A stretch of DNA of 64,000 nucleotides from Ruminococcus sp. Lineage in GTDB: Bacteria > Bacillota > Clostridia > Oscillospirales > Ruminococcaceae. The notes under the pieces were generated by a model. That model made no database searches, was not told where the DNA came from, and worked only from the letters and a program-made list of their open reading frames with translations. This document shows positions 51,253 through 58,734 of this stretch, in pieces. The stretch lies in assembly GCA_017519145.1 (NCBI GenBank), contig JAFWTA010000030.1, positions 62,001-126,000 on the forward strand. The letters are read 5' to 3'. The first letter of the stretch is position 1; every line of letters begins with the position of its first letter. The position numbers were made by a program, and so were the translations under genes.

Positions 51253-51504
51253 ATGAATAATAATATAGACCCGAAAAGAATAACAGGACTGCTCAATGCT
51301 GTCAGTAAAAAGATAGGTGTTCCGCCTGAAAAGCTGCGTTCAGAGCTTGAGGAGGGAAAATTTGACAGTGCTCTTTCTGCTATGAATAAAAACGATGCTG
51401 CGAAATTCCAGCAGGCTGTCAATAATCCCAAGCTGGTAGAAAAAATGATGAGCACGCCGCAAGCTAAGGCGCTGTATGAGAAGCTTTCGGGCGGCAAGAA
51501 ATAA
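51253..51504 (+). CDS. Small helical protein, first gene of a BofA-linked cassette
   Basis: An 83-aa soluble protein with no name that I can give. Its pattern, a short helix, IGVPPEKLRSELEEGKFDSAL, NDAAKFQQAVNNPKLVEKMM and STPQAKALYEKLSGG, recalls small Clostridial proteins with repeats of the type DPExxxKLLSTPQAQAL. AAGGAGG lies before ATG 51253; the frame is open from 51199 but lacks a site there. A TATAAT lies at 51215 with a poor -35. It is the first of four closely spaced tiny genes. Confidence 0.75.
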   Translation: MNNNIDPKRITGLLNAVSKKIGVPPEKLRSELEEGKFDSALSAMNKNDAAKFQQAVNNPKLVEKMMSTPQAKALYEKLSGGKK

Positions 51505-51516
51505 CAGGAGAAACAA

Positions 51517-51864
51517 GTGGATGACATAATGGAAAGGATCAGCGAACTGCTCTCGGACGAGGAAAGCGTAAAACAGCTGTCCGAGCTTGCACAGATGCTG
51601 GTATCGGAGGACGGAAGCAGTTCTGACACAGATAACGCAGAAAAACAATCCGATGAACAGCCGGATCTTGGCGCAGTGCTTAAACTGACAAGCATGATGG
51701 GCGCAGCTTCAACTGACAGCAAGAATACCGACCTGCTCCGCGCACTGAAACCACATCTCAGCGAAGACAAGCAGAAGCGTGTGGACAAGGCGATAAAGCT
51801 AATGAAGCTGCTGGCAATGTGGAATATAGCAAAGGACAGCGGTCTGTTGCAGGAACTGATCTGA
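51517..51864 (+). CDS. Small acidic helical protein, second gene of the cassette
   Basis: A 115-aa protein starting at GTG 51517, six bases after AGGAG and 12 bases from the previous stop. It has an acidic helical first half (DDIMERISELLSDEESVKQL), a Ser/Asp-rich linker, and a conserved-looking end LLRALKPHLSEDKQKRVDKA then IKLMKLLAMWNIAKDSGLLQ. The C-terminal part recalls small Firmicute proteins with the pattern RPxLSExRxKRVDxAIxLM. It has no signal or membrane helix. Function unknown. Confidence 0.75.
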   Translation: MDDIMERISELLSDEESVKQLSELAQMLVSEDGSSSDTDNAEKQSDEQPDLGAVLKLTSMMGAASTDSKNTDLLRALKPHLSEDKQKRVDKAIKLMKLLAMWNIAKDSGLLQELI

Positions 51865-51881
51865 TTTAGGGAGGTGATCTG

Positions 51882-52178
51882 ATGGCGGTATATAACAGGA
51901 ACGGCGGAAAAGAACGCGGCTGCGAGAATATGCGGATATACCAGAACTGTCCACGGAATATCGCCGCAGATATCCCTCCCAATGAAGATAAGAGGTGTGA
52001 AAATAAAACTAAAAGTTTGCAATCGTCAACCGGCAGTTCGCTGAAAAGCATACTTGATGATCTGCTTGACGGCGGCATAGACAGTGATAAGCTACTTGTA
52101 GCTGTACTGATGTACCTTCTTATCAAGGAAGGAGCTGATATAAAGCTCATTATCGCACTTGGATATATACTGATGTGA
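51882..52178 (+). CDS. Small membrane-associated protein, third gene of the cassette
   Basis: A 98-aa protein: a basic, Cys-containing and Asn-rich first half (three cysteines), a short amphipathic segment LKSILDDLLDGGIDSDK, and a hydrophobic C-terminus LLVAVLMYLLIKEGADIKL then IIALGYILM. The tail, two short hydrophobic stretches around a Glu-Gly-Ala-Asp turn, recurs in small proteins of sporulating clostridia as I remember them, but I know no name. GGGAGGTG precedes ATG 51882. It is 17 bases from the gene before and 9 from the one after. Confidence 0.75.
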   Translation: MAVYNRNGGKERGCENMRIYQNCPRNIAADIPPNEDKRCENKTKSLQSSTGSSLKSILDDLLDGGIDSDKLLVAVLMYLLIKEGADIKLIIALGYILM

Positions 52179-52187
52179 GAGGTAAAA

Positions 52188-52442
52188 ATGGATACGGAAA
52201 TGATATTCAGACTTGGCTGTGCAGCAGTCATTTTAGTCGTCGTAATATACTATTTCAGACGCGAAAAAAAGATACTGTCGCTGTTGATCGGAGCTGTTAC
52301 GGGATGCGCAGCTTTGTTTATCGTAAATAAATACGGATATTTCCTTGGAGTGGACATCCATCTCAATATGTTCAACACTCTTGGCAGTATTATACTCGGT
52401 GTTCCGTTTGTAGTATTTCTTGTAATAATGAATTTTTTGTAA
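52188..52442 (+). CDS. BofA-like (pro-sigma-K processing inhibitor family) membrane protein
   Basis: An 84-aa membrane protein with three hydrophobic segments. The C-terminal part FIVNKYGYFLGVDIHLNMFN then LGSIILGVPFVVFLVIMNF aligns by eye with the end of B. subtilis BofA (VNMFGGSLGIHVPINL then ILGIPGIAALVVI). BofA holds the SpoIVFB protease inactive in the mother cell during sporulation. Neither spoIVFB nor sigK is in the window. It is the last gene of a four-gene cassette of tiny proteins, so this cassette may be sporulation- or envelope-related. Confidence 0.75.
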   Translation: MDTEMIFRLGCAAVILVVVIYYFRREKKILSLLIGAVTGCAALFIVNKYGYFLGVDIHLNMFNTLGSIILGVPFVVFLVIMNFL

Positions 52443-52469
52443 AAATAAAGTCTTATTTCACAAAAACTA

Positions 52470-52498
52470 TTGAATTATTATATCTTTTATGGTAAAAT
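52470..52498 (+). promoter_or_regulatory. Promoter of the pyrimidine phosphorylase gene
   Basis: TTGAAT, 17 bases, TAAAAT, 21 bases before ATG 52519. Confidence 0.7.
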
Positions 52499-52518
52499 AT
52501 ACTTATAGGAGGTGGATC

Positions 52519-53793
52519 ATGAACATTATCGATATCATCAATAAAACTAAAAAATCACAGGAACTTAACGAAGAAGAGATCTCATGGCTCGTGAAAAGCT
52601 ATACAGATGGTGAAGTACCTGATTATCAGATGTCTGCGTGGCTTATGGCAGTTTGCCTCAACGGACTTACCGAAAAGGAGACCTTTGCACTTACAACAGC
52701 TATGCGCGACAGCGGAGACATACTAAAGCTTAGTATACCATATACCGCTGACAAGCACAGTACGGGCGGAGTAGGGGACAAGACGTCGCTTATAATCGGA
52801 CCAATAGTTGCTGCCTGCGGAGTATGTGTCGCCAAGATGTCGGGGCGCGGACTCGGACATACAGGCGGAACTATCGACAAGCTTGAAAGCATCGAAGGAT
52901 ACAGGACTGATCTTCCTCTGGCAGAATTTGAAAAAATACTCAGGCACACAAATTTCTCAATAATATCTCAGACAGGGGAGCTTTGCCCTGCGGATAAGAA
53001 AATGTATGCGCTGAGAAATGCTACGGGAACCGTAGACAGTATCCCTCTTATCTGCGCAAGTATCATGAGCAAAAAGCTTGCAATGAACGCGGACTGTCTT
53101 GTACTTGACGTCAAGTACGGTTCGGGAGCCTTCATGAAATCCCGTGAGGACGCAGAAAAACTGGCTGTACTCATGGAAAAGGCCGGAAGATCCGCAGGCA
53201 AGAAATGCAAAGCTGTAGTAACAGATATGGACTCTCCTCTCGGAAAGAACATCGGCAATGCCCTTGAAGTCAAAGAAGCTGTCGAGGTACTTCAGGGAAA
53301 AGTAAAGGGCAAGCTTTACGATATCTGTATCGAGCTTGCTGCTGATATGCTGGAGCTCTCAGGAAAGGGTGACAATGCAGCCTGCCGTAAAATGGCTGAG
53401 GACGCCGTTTCATCGGGAAAAGCACTTGGAGTTCTTCGTGATACGATCAAGCTTCACGGCGGTAATTCTAAGATATGTGACGATACTTCACTTCTGCCGC
53501 AGCCGCTTCTTAAATATGAGATAAGAGCTACAAAGGATATGAAGATACTTGGCTTCAACTGTGAAGAACTGGGAATGACATCACTTCTCCTCGGTGCAGG
53601 AAGACTTACTAAGGAAGACAAGCTTGATATGAGTGCAGGTATAGTCATGAACTGTGATATAGGAGACCAGCTTTCAGCAGATGATGTTATCATGACTCTG
53701 TATTCCACAGTTTGCAGCGACTTTTCAGACGCCGCTGTAAGAGCACTCAATGCGGTGAAGTTCGAGATCACAGAAAAGCCAAGCTACACCTGA
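52519..53793 (+). CDS. pdp: Pyrimidine-nucleoside phosphorylase
   Basis: Phosphorolysis of uridine, thymidine and deoxyuridine in salvage. In its 424 aa the family signature SGRGLGHTGGTIDKLESI lies near 106, phosphate-site KHSTGGVGDKTS near 80, and the Lys-rich hinge follows. The length, shorter than DeoA of E. coli, and the sequence fit the Firmicute Pdp group with broad specificity. ATG 52519 follows AGGAGGTG; the frame opens at 52489 inside the promoter and is not used. With cdd at 26603 this gives the cell pyrimidine salvage functions. Confidence 0.93.
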   Translation: MNIIDIINKTKKSQELNEEEISWLVKSYTDGEVPDYQMSAWLMAVCLNGLTEKETFALTTAMRDSGDILKLSIPYTADKHSTGGVGDKTSLIIGPIVAACGVCVAKMSGRGLGHTGGTIDKLESIEGYRTDLPLAEFEKILRHTNFSIISQTGELCPADKKMYALRNATGTVDSIPLICASIMSKKLAMNADCLVLDVKYGSGAFMKSREDAEKLAVLMEKAGRSAGKKCKAVVTDMDSPLGKNIGNALEVKEAVEVLQGKVKGKLYDICIELAADMLELSGKGDNAACRKMAEDAVSSGKALGVLRDTIKLHGGNSKICDDTSLLPQPLLKYEIRATKDMKILGFNCEELGMTSLLLGAGRLTKEDKLDMSAGIVMNCDIGDQLSADDVIMTLYSTVCSDFSDAAVRALNAVKFEITEKPSYT

Positions 53794-53827
53794 TAAAGGT
53801 GTAAATATAAAAAGGAGGTAGTTAAAA

Positions 53828-54280
53828 ATGGGATTTGTTGATTCAGTAAAGGATCTGGCAGGAAAATTCGGCGAGTCGGTAGAGCGCGGAGCAAAAACAG
53901 TTTCAAACAGCTCAAAGAAATTTGCCGAGAAAACGAAGATGAAACGCGAGATCGCCCGTGTTCAGTCTGATATCAATACAGATTACATAGAGCTGGGAAA
54001 AGTCATGTTCGAGAAGATATGTGACGATCCCGAAAGCGATTACGCTTCCATCGTATCCGATATCAAGAATAAGACTGCAAATCTTGAAGAACTCAGAAGC
54101 ATTCTTATGACACTTGAGGATAAGATAACCTGTGCAAACTGCGGAGCGCATATCCGTAAGGATCAGATCTACTGCGATAAATGCGGTACTAAAGTTGAGC
54201 GTCCTGAACCCGAGGCAGATGTTGAAGTGGTAGAGGAAGCAGAAACAGAAGCTGTATTCAGCTCCGATCAGGTTGAATAA
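53828..54280 (+). CDS. Zinc-ribbon protein with helical N-terminus
   Basis: A 150-aa protein. The first 100 residues are helical and charged (DSVKDLAGKFGESVERGAKT, then KMKREIARVQSDINTDYIEL), likely a coiled coil. A C-terminal zinc ribbon, CANCGAHIRKDQIYCDKCG (about 103-121), follows, and then an acidic tail. Similar zinc_ribbon proteins are common in Clostridia and have no known role. It begins 35 bases after pdp behind AAAGGAGG, with no promoter seen, so it may share the pdp transcript. Confidence 0.8.
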   Translation: MGFVDSVKDLAGKFGESVERGAKTVSNSSKKFAEKTKMKREIARVQSDINTDYIELGKVMFEKICDDPESDYASIVSDIKNKTANLEELRSILMTLEDKITCANCGAHIRKDQIYCDKCGTKVERPEPEADVEVVEEAETEAVFSSDQVE

Positions 54281-54285
54281 TACTC

Positions 54286-54320
54286 ATAAAGGCGTATCTG
54301 TCACGGATACGCCTTTATTT
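54286..54320 (+). terminator. Terminator after the zinc-ribbon gene
   Basis: Thirteen-base arms ATAAAGGCGTATC and GATACGCCTTTAT with a 7-base loop; the tail is ATTT. Confidence 0.85.
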
Positions 54321-54377
54321 ATGCAAATTGCTGTAAATAATACCTTTCGATTTGTTGCTAAAAACGAAAAATAGGTA

Positions 54378-54406
54378 TTTACTTTTTCGCTTTTTTGTGA
54401 TAAAAT
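54378..54406 (+). promoter_or_regulatory. Promoter of the acyl-CoA ligase gene
   Basis: TTTACT, 17 bases, TAAAAT. Confidence 0.65.
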
Positions 54407-54425
54407 ATAAATAGTTTATCGCTTT

Positions 54426-54464
54426 GCAGCTTTTTTGCTTTTATAGGCAAAAGCAGAAAGCTGC
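54426..54464 (+). promoter_or_regulatory. Leader hairpin of the acyl-CoA ligase gene
   Basis: Arms GCAGCTTT/AAAGCTGC with an inner GCTTTT/AAAAGC stem. It fills most of the short leader and ends seven bases before the GAAAGGAA ribosome site. There is no T run, so it is not a terminator. Confidence 0.55.
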
Positions 54465-54486
54465 TCTTGCAGAAAGGAACTTAATA

Positions 54487-56121
54487 ATGCCCATTACAGA
54501 TTTACTTGAAAGAAATGCCGAATTATACGGCAGCGACGTTGCTCTTGTGGAGGTAAATCCCGAGATAACAGAGGTTCGCCGTGTTACATGGAAGGAATAT
54601 GAACTCATTGAGCCCGATCCTGAATGTCACTACAGACGCGAGATCACATGGAAGGTGTTCGACGAAAAGGCAAACCGTTTCGCGAATATGCTCATTGAGC
54701 GAGGCGTACATAAGGGAGACAAGGTTGGCATACTTCTTATGAACTGTCTTGAATGGCTTCCCATATACTTCGGTATACTCAAAACAGGAGCTCTCGCAGT
54801 TCCGCTCAACTTCAGATATACAGCAGATGAGATAAAGTACTGCCTTGACCTTGCAGAGGTCGATGTACTCATGTTCGGTCCCGAGTTTATCGGAAGGATC
54901 GAGGAGATCGCAGACGAGATCAGCAAGAACAGACTTCTGTTCTATGTAGGCGAAGGATGTCCTTCATTTGCAGAGCATTACGACAGTCTGGTTGCAAACT
55001 GTGCAAGCTCAGCTCCGGATGTAAAGCTCACAGATGACGATGATGCCGCTATCTACTTTTCGTCAGGTACAACAGGTTTCCCTAAGGCAATACTTCATGA
55101 CCATACGAGCCTTATGCACTCAGCAAAGGTGGAACAGAATCATCACGGACAGACAAGAGACGATATATTCCTTTGTATCCCTCCTCTCTATCACACAGGC
55201 GCAAAGATGCACTGGTTCGGAAGTCTTTACTCAGGCAGTAAAGCAGTACTCCTCAAGGGCGTTAAGCCCAAGTCTATCATAGAGACCGTATCGGAAGAGG
55301 GATGTACCATTGTATGGCTTCTCGTTCCGTGGGCACAGGACATTCTTGACGCCATCGACAGGGGAGATATAGACCTTGCAAATTATGACCTTGACCAGTG
55401 GAGACTGATGCACATTGGCGCTCAGCCTGTTCCGCCCTCACTTATAGCACGCTGGAAAAAAGTATTTCCCAAGCACCAGTACGATACCAATTACGGTCTC
55501 AGCGAGTCCATCGGACCCGGCTGTGTTCATCTTGGTGTCGAGAATATACACAAGGTCGGCGCGATCGGTAAGGCAGGCTTCGGTTGGGAAGTTAAGATAG
55601 CTGACGAGAATGGAAATGCTGTTGATCGCGGACAGGTAGGAGAGCTTCTCGTAAAGGGTCCCGGTGTTATGAAATGCTATTACAGAGACGATAAGGCTAC
55701 GGCTGAAACTCTCAAGGACGGCTGGCTCTATACAGGCGATATGGCACAGGAGGACGAGGACGGCTTTATTTACCTCGTTGATCGTAAGAAGGACGTTATC
55801 ATCAGCGGCGGCGAGAACCTTTATCCCGTTCAGATAGAGGACTTCCTGAGAAGTCACCCTGCTATCAAGGACGTTGCGGTTATAGGACTTCCTGACAAAC
55901 GTCTTGGCGAAATAGCAGCTGCCATCATCTCCATTAAGGAGGACCATGACTGTACAGAGGATGATATCACATCATTCTGCCAGAAGCTTCCAAGATACAA
56001 GAGACCTCACAAGATAATATTTGCTGATGTTCCTCGTAATCCTACGGGCAAGATCGAAAAGCCGAAGCTCCGCTCTATTTACTGCGGCGAGAGCCTTGTG
56101 GCAAAGCAGATAAAGAACTGA
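54487..56121 (+). CDS. AMP-dependent acyl-CoA synthetase/ligase
   Basis: ATP-dependent activation of a carboxylic acid to an acyl-adenylate and CoA ester (ANL superfamily), 544 aa. Motifs in order: the P-loop YFSSGTTGFPKAI near 187, YGLSESIGPG near 337, the hinge YTGDMAQEDEDGFIYLVDRK near 415, and the late catalytic Lys in PRNPTGKIEKPKLR near the C-terminus. An insert of about 20 residues at the N-terminus (EYELIEPDPECHYRREITWK) is unusual. The acid cannot be read from the sequence; medium or long fatty acids are usual. ATG 54487 lies after AAAGGAA. Neighbours give no pathway clue. Confidence 0.88.
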   Translation: MPITDLLERNAELYGSDVALVEVNPEITEVRRVTWKEYELIEPDPECHYRREITWKVFDEKANRFANMLIERGVHKGDKVGILLMNCLEWLPIYFGILKTGALAVPLNFRYTADEIKYCLDLAEVDVLMFGPEFIGRIEEIADEISKNRLLFYVGEGCPSFAEHYDSLVANCASSAPDVKLTDDDDAAIYFSSGTTGFPKAILHDHTSLMHSAKVEQNHHGQTRDDIFLCIPPLYHTGAKMHWFGSLYSGSKAVLLKGVKPKSIIETVSEEGCTIVWLLVPWAQDILDAIDRGDIDLANYDLDQWRLMHIGAQPVPPSLIARWKKVFPKHQYDTNYGLSESIGPGCVHLGVENIHKVGAIGKAGFGWEVKIADENGNAVDRGQVGELLVKGPGVMKCYYRDDKATAETLKDGWLYTGDMAQEDEDGFIYLVDRKKDVIISGGENLYPVQIEDFLRSHPAIKDVAVIGLPDKRLGEIAAAIISIKEDHDCTEDDITSFCQKLPRYKRPHKIIFADVPRNPTGKIEKPKLRSIYCGESLVAKQIKN

Positions 56122-56129
56122 CAGATTAC

Positions 56130-56160
56130 AAAGACCGATGGTTTTCCCATCGGTCTTTTC
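56130..56160 (+). terminator. Terminator after the acyl-CoA ligase gene
   Basis: Arms AAAGACCGATGG and CCATCGGTCTTTT with a 5-base loop. Confidence 0.9.
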
Positions 56161-56185
56161 AAATTTTGATATGGAACAAAGATTG

Positions 56186-56202
56186 TTCGACTTTCTTCGA
56201 CA
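56186..56202 (+). promoter_or_regulatory. Two tandem Spo0A boxes
   Basis: TTCGACT (56186-56192) and TTCGACA (56196-56202), ten bases apart and so on the same face of the helix; the second is a perfect 0A box. They lie about 55 bases upstream of the -10 at 56256 for the gene encoding a Spo0A-type effector domain. A TCGTC/GACGA inverted repeat follows at 56208-56224. Confidence 0.6.
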
Positions 56203-56294
56203 AAACTCGTCAAATCACGACGAAATCGCCTATGTAAAAGTTGCCGGAAATGTGGTATAATTTGTCTGAAAACATCGAAGGAGTGGATCATTAA

Positions 56295-56657
56295 ATGAAG
56301 AATAACGTCGTAACAATCATCGTAAAAACACTTTTAAACCTTGGCATATCGCCAAACACCAAAGGATATCACTACCTTAGGGACTGCATACTCATATGCG
56401 TGACATCTGACAGTAATCTCACGGTTTTCAGCAAGGATCTTTACTCTAAGCTTGCCGAGAACTATCATACTACAGAGTGTTCCGTAGAGCGAGCTGTCAG
56501 ACACGCTATCAAATCAGGCTGGTATCGTCATAATACAGAACTCGCAGAGGTCATTTTTATGAATACTCTTCAGAGTCAGAACGATATACCGACAAACTCA
56601 GTGTTCATCTCGACAATATCCGAATGGATAAAGATCAATTACTCAGATCTTCTGTAA
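56295..56657 (+). CDS. Stand-alone Spo0A C-terminal (effector) domain protein
   Basis: A 120-aa DNA-binding protein. LNLGISPNTKGYHYLRDCIL, LYSKLAENYHTTECSVERAV and RHAIKSGWYRHN follow the Spo0A effector domain, whose recognition helix lies in the SVERAVRHAI region. Full-length Spo0A has an N-terminal phosphoreceiver domain; it is absent here, and the terminator upstream leaves no room for one, so this is a one-domain protein rather than a broken gene. A TATAAT lies at 56256-56261. With 0A boxes upstream, it may regulate itself or be regulated by Spo0A. Similar short Spo0A-C proteins occur in Ruminococcus, whose sporulation status is unclear. Confidence 0.82.
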   Translation: MKNNVVTIIVKTLLNLGISPNTKGYHYLRDCILICVTSDSNLTVFSKDLYSKLAENYHTTECSVERAVRHAIKSGWYRHNTELAEVIFMNTLQSQNDIPTNSVFISTISEWIKINYSDLL

Positions 56658-56660
56658 TAC

Positions 56661-56690
56661 AAAAAGGCAGCTGTAAAGGCTGCCTTTTTT
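56661..56690 (+). terminator. Terminator after the Spo0A-domain gene
   Basis: Arms AAAAAGGCAGC and GCTGCCTTTTT with a 7-base loop and T run. Confidence 0.9.
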
Positions 56691-56764
56691 GTATTATTCA
56701 GTTCACTTTATTTCCGAAAAAAACGTTCAACACAGAATTCATCAGCAGAGAAGTGATTATATAC

Positions 56765-56804
56765 GAAAAATGTCCGTATTCCGACACGATATAGGAATAC
56801 AGAC
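56765..56804 (-). terminator. Terminator of tRNA-Lys
   Basis: On the minus strand GTCTGTATTCC pairs with GGAATACGGAC (one wobble), followed by ATTTTTC. Confidence 0.75.
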
Positions 56805-56812
56805 AAAAAAAG

Positions 56813-56888
56813 TGGTGAGACATGAGGGATTTGAACCCTCGACCCTACGCTTAAAAGGCGTATGCTCTACCGACTGAGCTAATGTCTC
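56813..56888 (-). tRNA. tRNA-Lys (anticodon TTT)
   Basis: Complete 76-nt cloverleaf on the minus strand. The acceptor GAGACAT pairs with ATGTCTC, the D arm is AGCTCAGTCGGTAGAGC, the anticodon loop CTTTTAA lies in the stem TACGC/GCGTA, and the T arm is GAGGGTTCAAATCCCTC. CCA is encoded. The promoter at 56901-56929 and a terminator follow, so it is monocistronic. Confidence 0.97.
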
Positions 56889-56900
56889 ACAACAAAAATA

Positions 56901-56929
56901 ATTATACCAAATTTTGTGATTGTTGTCAA
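56901..56929 (-). promoter_or_regulatory. Promoter of tRNA-Lys
   Basis: Minus strand TTGACA, 17 bases, TATAAT: full consensus. Confidence 0.9.
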
Positions 56930-57016
56930 GGCGTTTTTCATCTTTTTATAATAACGGTCATTACGCTAACTTTTGATGATAAAATTAGTGCAAAATGACG
57001 TTTTTATTTTTTGCTA

Positions 57017-57045
57017 TTGACTTTTCACTGTATACATGATATAAT
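57017..57045 (+). promoter_or_regulatory. Promoter of tRNA-Arg
   Basis: TTGACT, 17 bases, TATAAT. Confidence 0.85.
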
Positions 57046-57064
57046 ATTTAAGTCGTCAAATGAT

Positions 57065-57141
57065 GTGCTTGTAGCTCAGCTGGATAGAGTGACTGGCTAC
57101 GAACCAGTAGGTCGGGGGTTCGAATCCCTCCAGGCACGCCA
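57065..57141 (+). tRNA. tRNA-Arg (anticodon ACG)
   Basis: Complete 77-nt cloverleaf. The acceptor GTGCTTG pairs with CAGGCAC, the anticodon loop CTACGAA lies in ACTGG/CCAGT, and the T arm is GGGGGTTCGAATCCCTCC. CCA is encoded. ACG is deaminated to ICG by TadA and reads CGN codons. Confidence 0.97.
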
Positions 57142-57147
57142 TACGTC

Positions 57148-57178
57148 AAAGCTCTGTGTTTATTCACGGAGCTTTTTT
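57148..57178 (+). terminator. Terminator of tRNA-Arg
   Basis: AAAGCTCTGTG pairs with CACGGAGCTTT (one wobble), 6-base loop, T run. Confidence 0.9.
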
Positions 57179-57185
57179 GTTTTTC

Positions 57186-57214
57186 TTGACATATTGCCCG
57201 AAAACGGGTATAAT
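57186..57214 (+). promoter_or_regulatory. Consensus promoter of the sortase cassette
   Basis: TTGACA, 17 bases, TATAAT; both boxes are perfect. It lies just after the tRNA-Arg terminator. Confidence 0.9.
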
Positions 57215-57243
57215 ATATAGTATTAATGATAGGAGGGAACACT

Positions 57244-58044
57244 ATGCTGAAAAGATCATTGACAGGTCTGCTTTGCTCGGCAGCTGCCGCAGCGGTAATG
57301 CTGACATCTCAGCTCCCGGCTTATGCAACAACGGCTGATGATGTTGCCGCGGTAGCAAGATCCTACGGTTACTCCGAAGAGGATATACAGGCAGGCTATA
57401 ATGAATACTATTCTCACCCTGAAGATTATCCTTCGGAAAGACTTGATAAAGCTATCTCAAAGCTCCACGAAGCAGGTAGTCAGATAATAACAACTGGTCC
57501 TCAGGTACCGAACAACAATACAACAGTCACTACTGCTGCACCCGCTCAGCCCGAGAACAATAATCCCGATACAACTCAGAGCGGAGGCATAACTCTTACA
57601 GCAAGTGACGGAACCACTTTCACCCGTATCAGCAAAGAAGAATTCGTAAAGATGTCATATGAGGAAAAAATGGCTTACTTCAGCAGTTTTACACCTGCTC
57701 AGCAGCAGGCTATAATAGACAGTCTCAGTCCCGAGGAGTACAGAAGCCTTATGAAGCAGACCCCTTCTCAGCAGAAGCTTCAGATCGTAGGCACTCTTTC
57801 CGAGGCTGCCGAAGAAATGGGTCTCAATGTTACAGTCGATGAAATATCCGATGACTCGCTTACCCTTGCAATGAGAAACGAAAAGGGCGAGCTTGTTAAT
57901 GTTTCCTCAGCAGGCGCCTCTGTAGAGAATACAGGCTATGACAGAAGAGGGATCCTTGCTGTTGCCGGTATCCTTATTGGTCTCAGCATATCCGCAGCAA
58001 TACTCATTATGCGCCGTTTCAGATTAAACGGATCGGAGAACTAA
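57244..58044 (+). CDS. Secreted protein with C-terminal anchor, candidate sortase substrate
   Basis: A 266-aa exported protein. A signal peptide (residues 1-29, cleaved near AYATT) is followed by a small alpha-helical domain, a Thr/Asn/Pro-rich linker (about 85-115), a second helical domain with PAQQQAIIDSLSPEEYRSLM, and a C-terminus made of SVENTG, a hydrophobic stretch of about 20 residues (ILAVAGILIGLSISAAILIM) and RRFRLNG. That layout is a cell-wall sorting signal, but the motif VENTG is not a canonical LPxTG. It is followed directly by a sortase gene. GGAGGG precedes ATG 57244. Function unknown. Confidence 0.7.
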   Translation: MLKRSLTGLLCSAAAAAVMLTSQLPAYATTADDVAAVARSYGYSEEDIQAGYNEYYSHPEDYPSERLDKAISKLHEAGSQIITTGPQVPNNNTTVTTAAPAQPENNNPDTTQSGGITLTASDGTTFTRISKEEFVKMSYEEKMAYFSSFTPAQQQAIIDSLSPEEYRSLMKQTPSQQKLQIVGTLSEAAEEMGLNVTVDEISDDSLTLAMRNEKGELVNVSSAGASVENTGYDRRGILAVAGILIGLSISAAILIMRRFRLNGSEN

Positions 58045-58734
58045 ATGGAAAAGAAGAATAATAAAGACAGCGCTCTGATCCATATTGCAACTCCATTCAT
58101 ACTCCTTGCGCTCTGCATAGGCATTTTTATGATAGCTATGATAAAGCCGTCAGACAAAATAAAAATGTACCTCAATCTGGCATTTATGGACAGTCTCAAA
58201 TCAACTCCCGACTCAGCAGGTTCCGGACTTGTTATCCGTGATAATGATATAATAAATGATTACACCGGTGATACTTCGGAAGAAGGGGAGTTTATAAGGC
58301 CGAAATTCGGCGAAATGTACGCAGAAATGGCCTGCTCTGCTTTTGATATCACAATTCCGGTTTACTGGGGAAGTAATTCCGAATTATTTGAGCATGGCGC
58401 CTGCCAGTCAGCCGGCTCGGTCATAATCGGTGAAAAGGGCAATACAGTTATAAGCGCTCATGTGGATACATTCTTTTCTGAGCTATACAAGCTGAAAAAA
58501 GGCGATACAGTGACCATGAAAACCAATTACGGTTCCTTTGTTTACACTGTAAAAGATACTATCAGCTTCAATAAAAAGGACGGAAAATATGTTGCTCCAT
58601 CTGATGATGCGAAACTGACGCTTTATACTTGTAAGAAAGACATTCTCGGAAACGCTGATGAACGTACAGGCGTTGTATGCGAGCTTACAGAGAGGAAATT
58701 TTATAATAACGCAGGGGAGGGAAGCTCACGATGA
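58045..58734 (+). CDS. Sortase family transpeptidase
   Basis: A 229-aa membrane-anchored sortase. One N-terminal helix (about 14-33) precedes the beta-barrel domain. The catalytic residues are His139 in ISAHVDTFF, Cys196 in LTLYTCKKD and Arg207 in ADERTGVV, the normal H-C-R order. It is closest by eye to class C or D-like sortases that serve a dedicated substrate encoded nearby. It starts immediately after the previous stop and overlaps the next gene by 4 bases. The likely substrate is the protein at 57244. Confidence 0.9.
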   Translation: MEKKNNKDSALIHIATPFILLALCIGIFMIAMIKPSDKIKMYLNLAFMDSLKSTPDSAGSGLVIRDNDIINDYTGDTSEEGEFIRPKFGEMYAEMACSAFDITIPVYWGSNSELFEHGACQSAGSVIIGEKGNTVISAHVDTFFSELYKLKKGDTVTMKTNYGSFVYTVKDTISFNKKDGKYVAPSDDAKLTLYTCKKDILGNADERTGVVCELTERKFYNNAGEGSSR

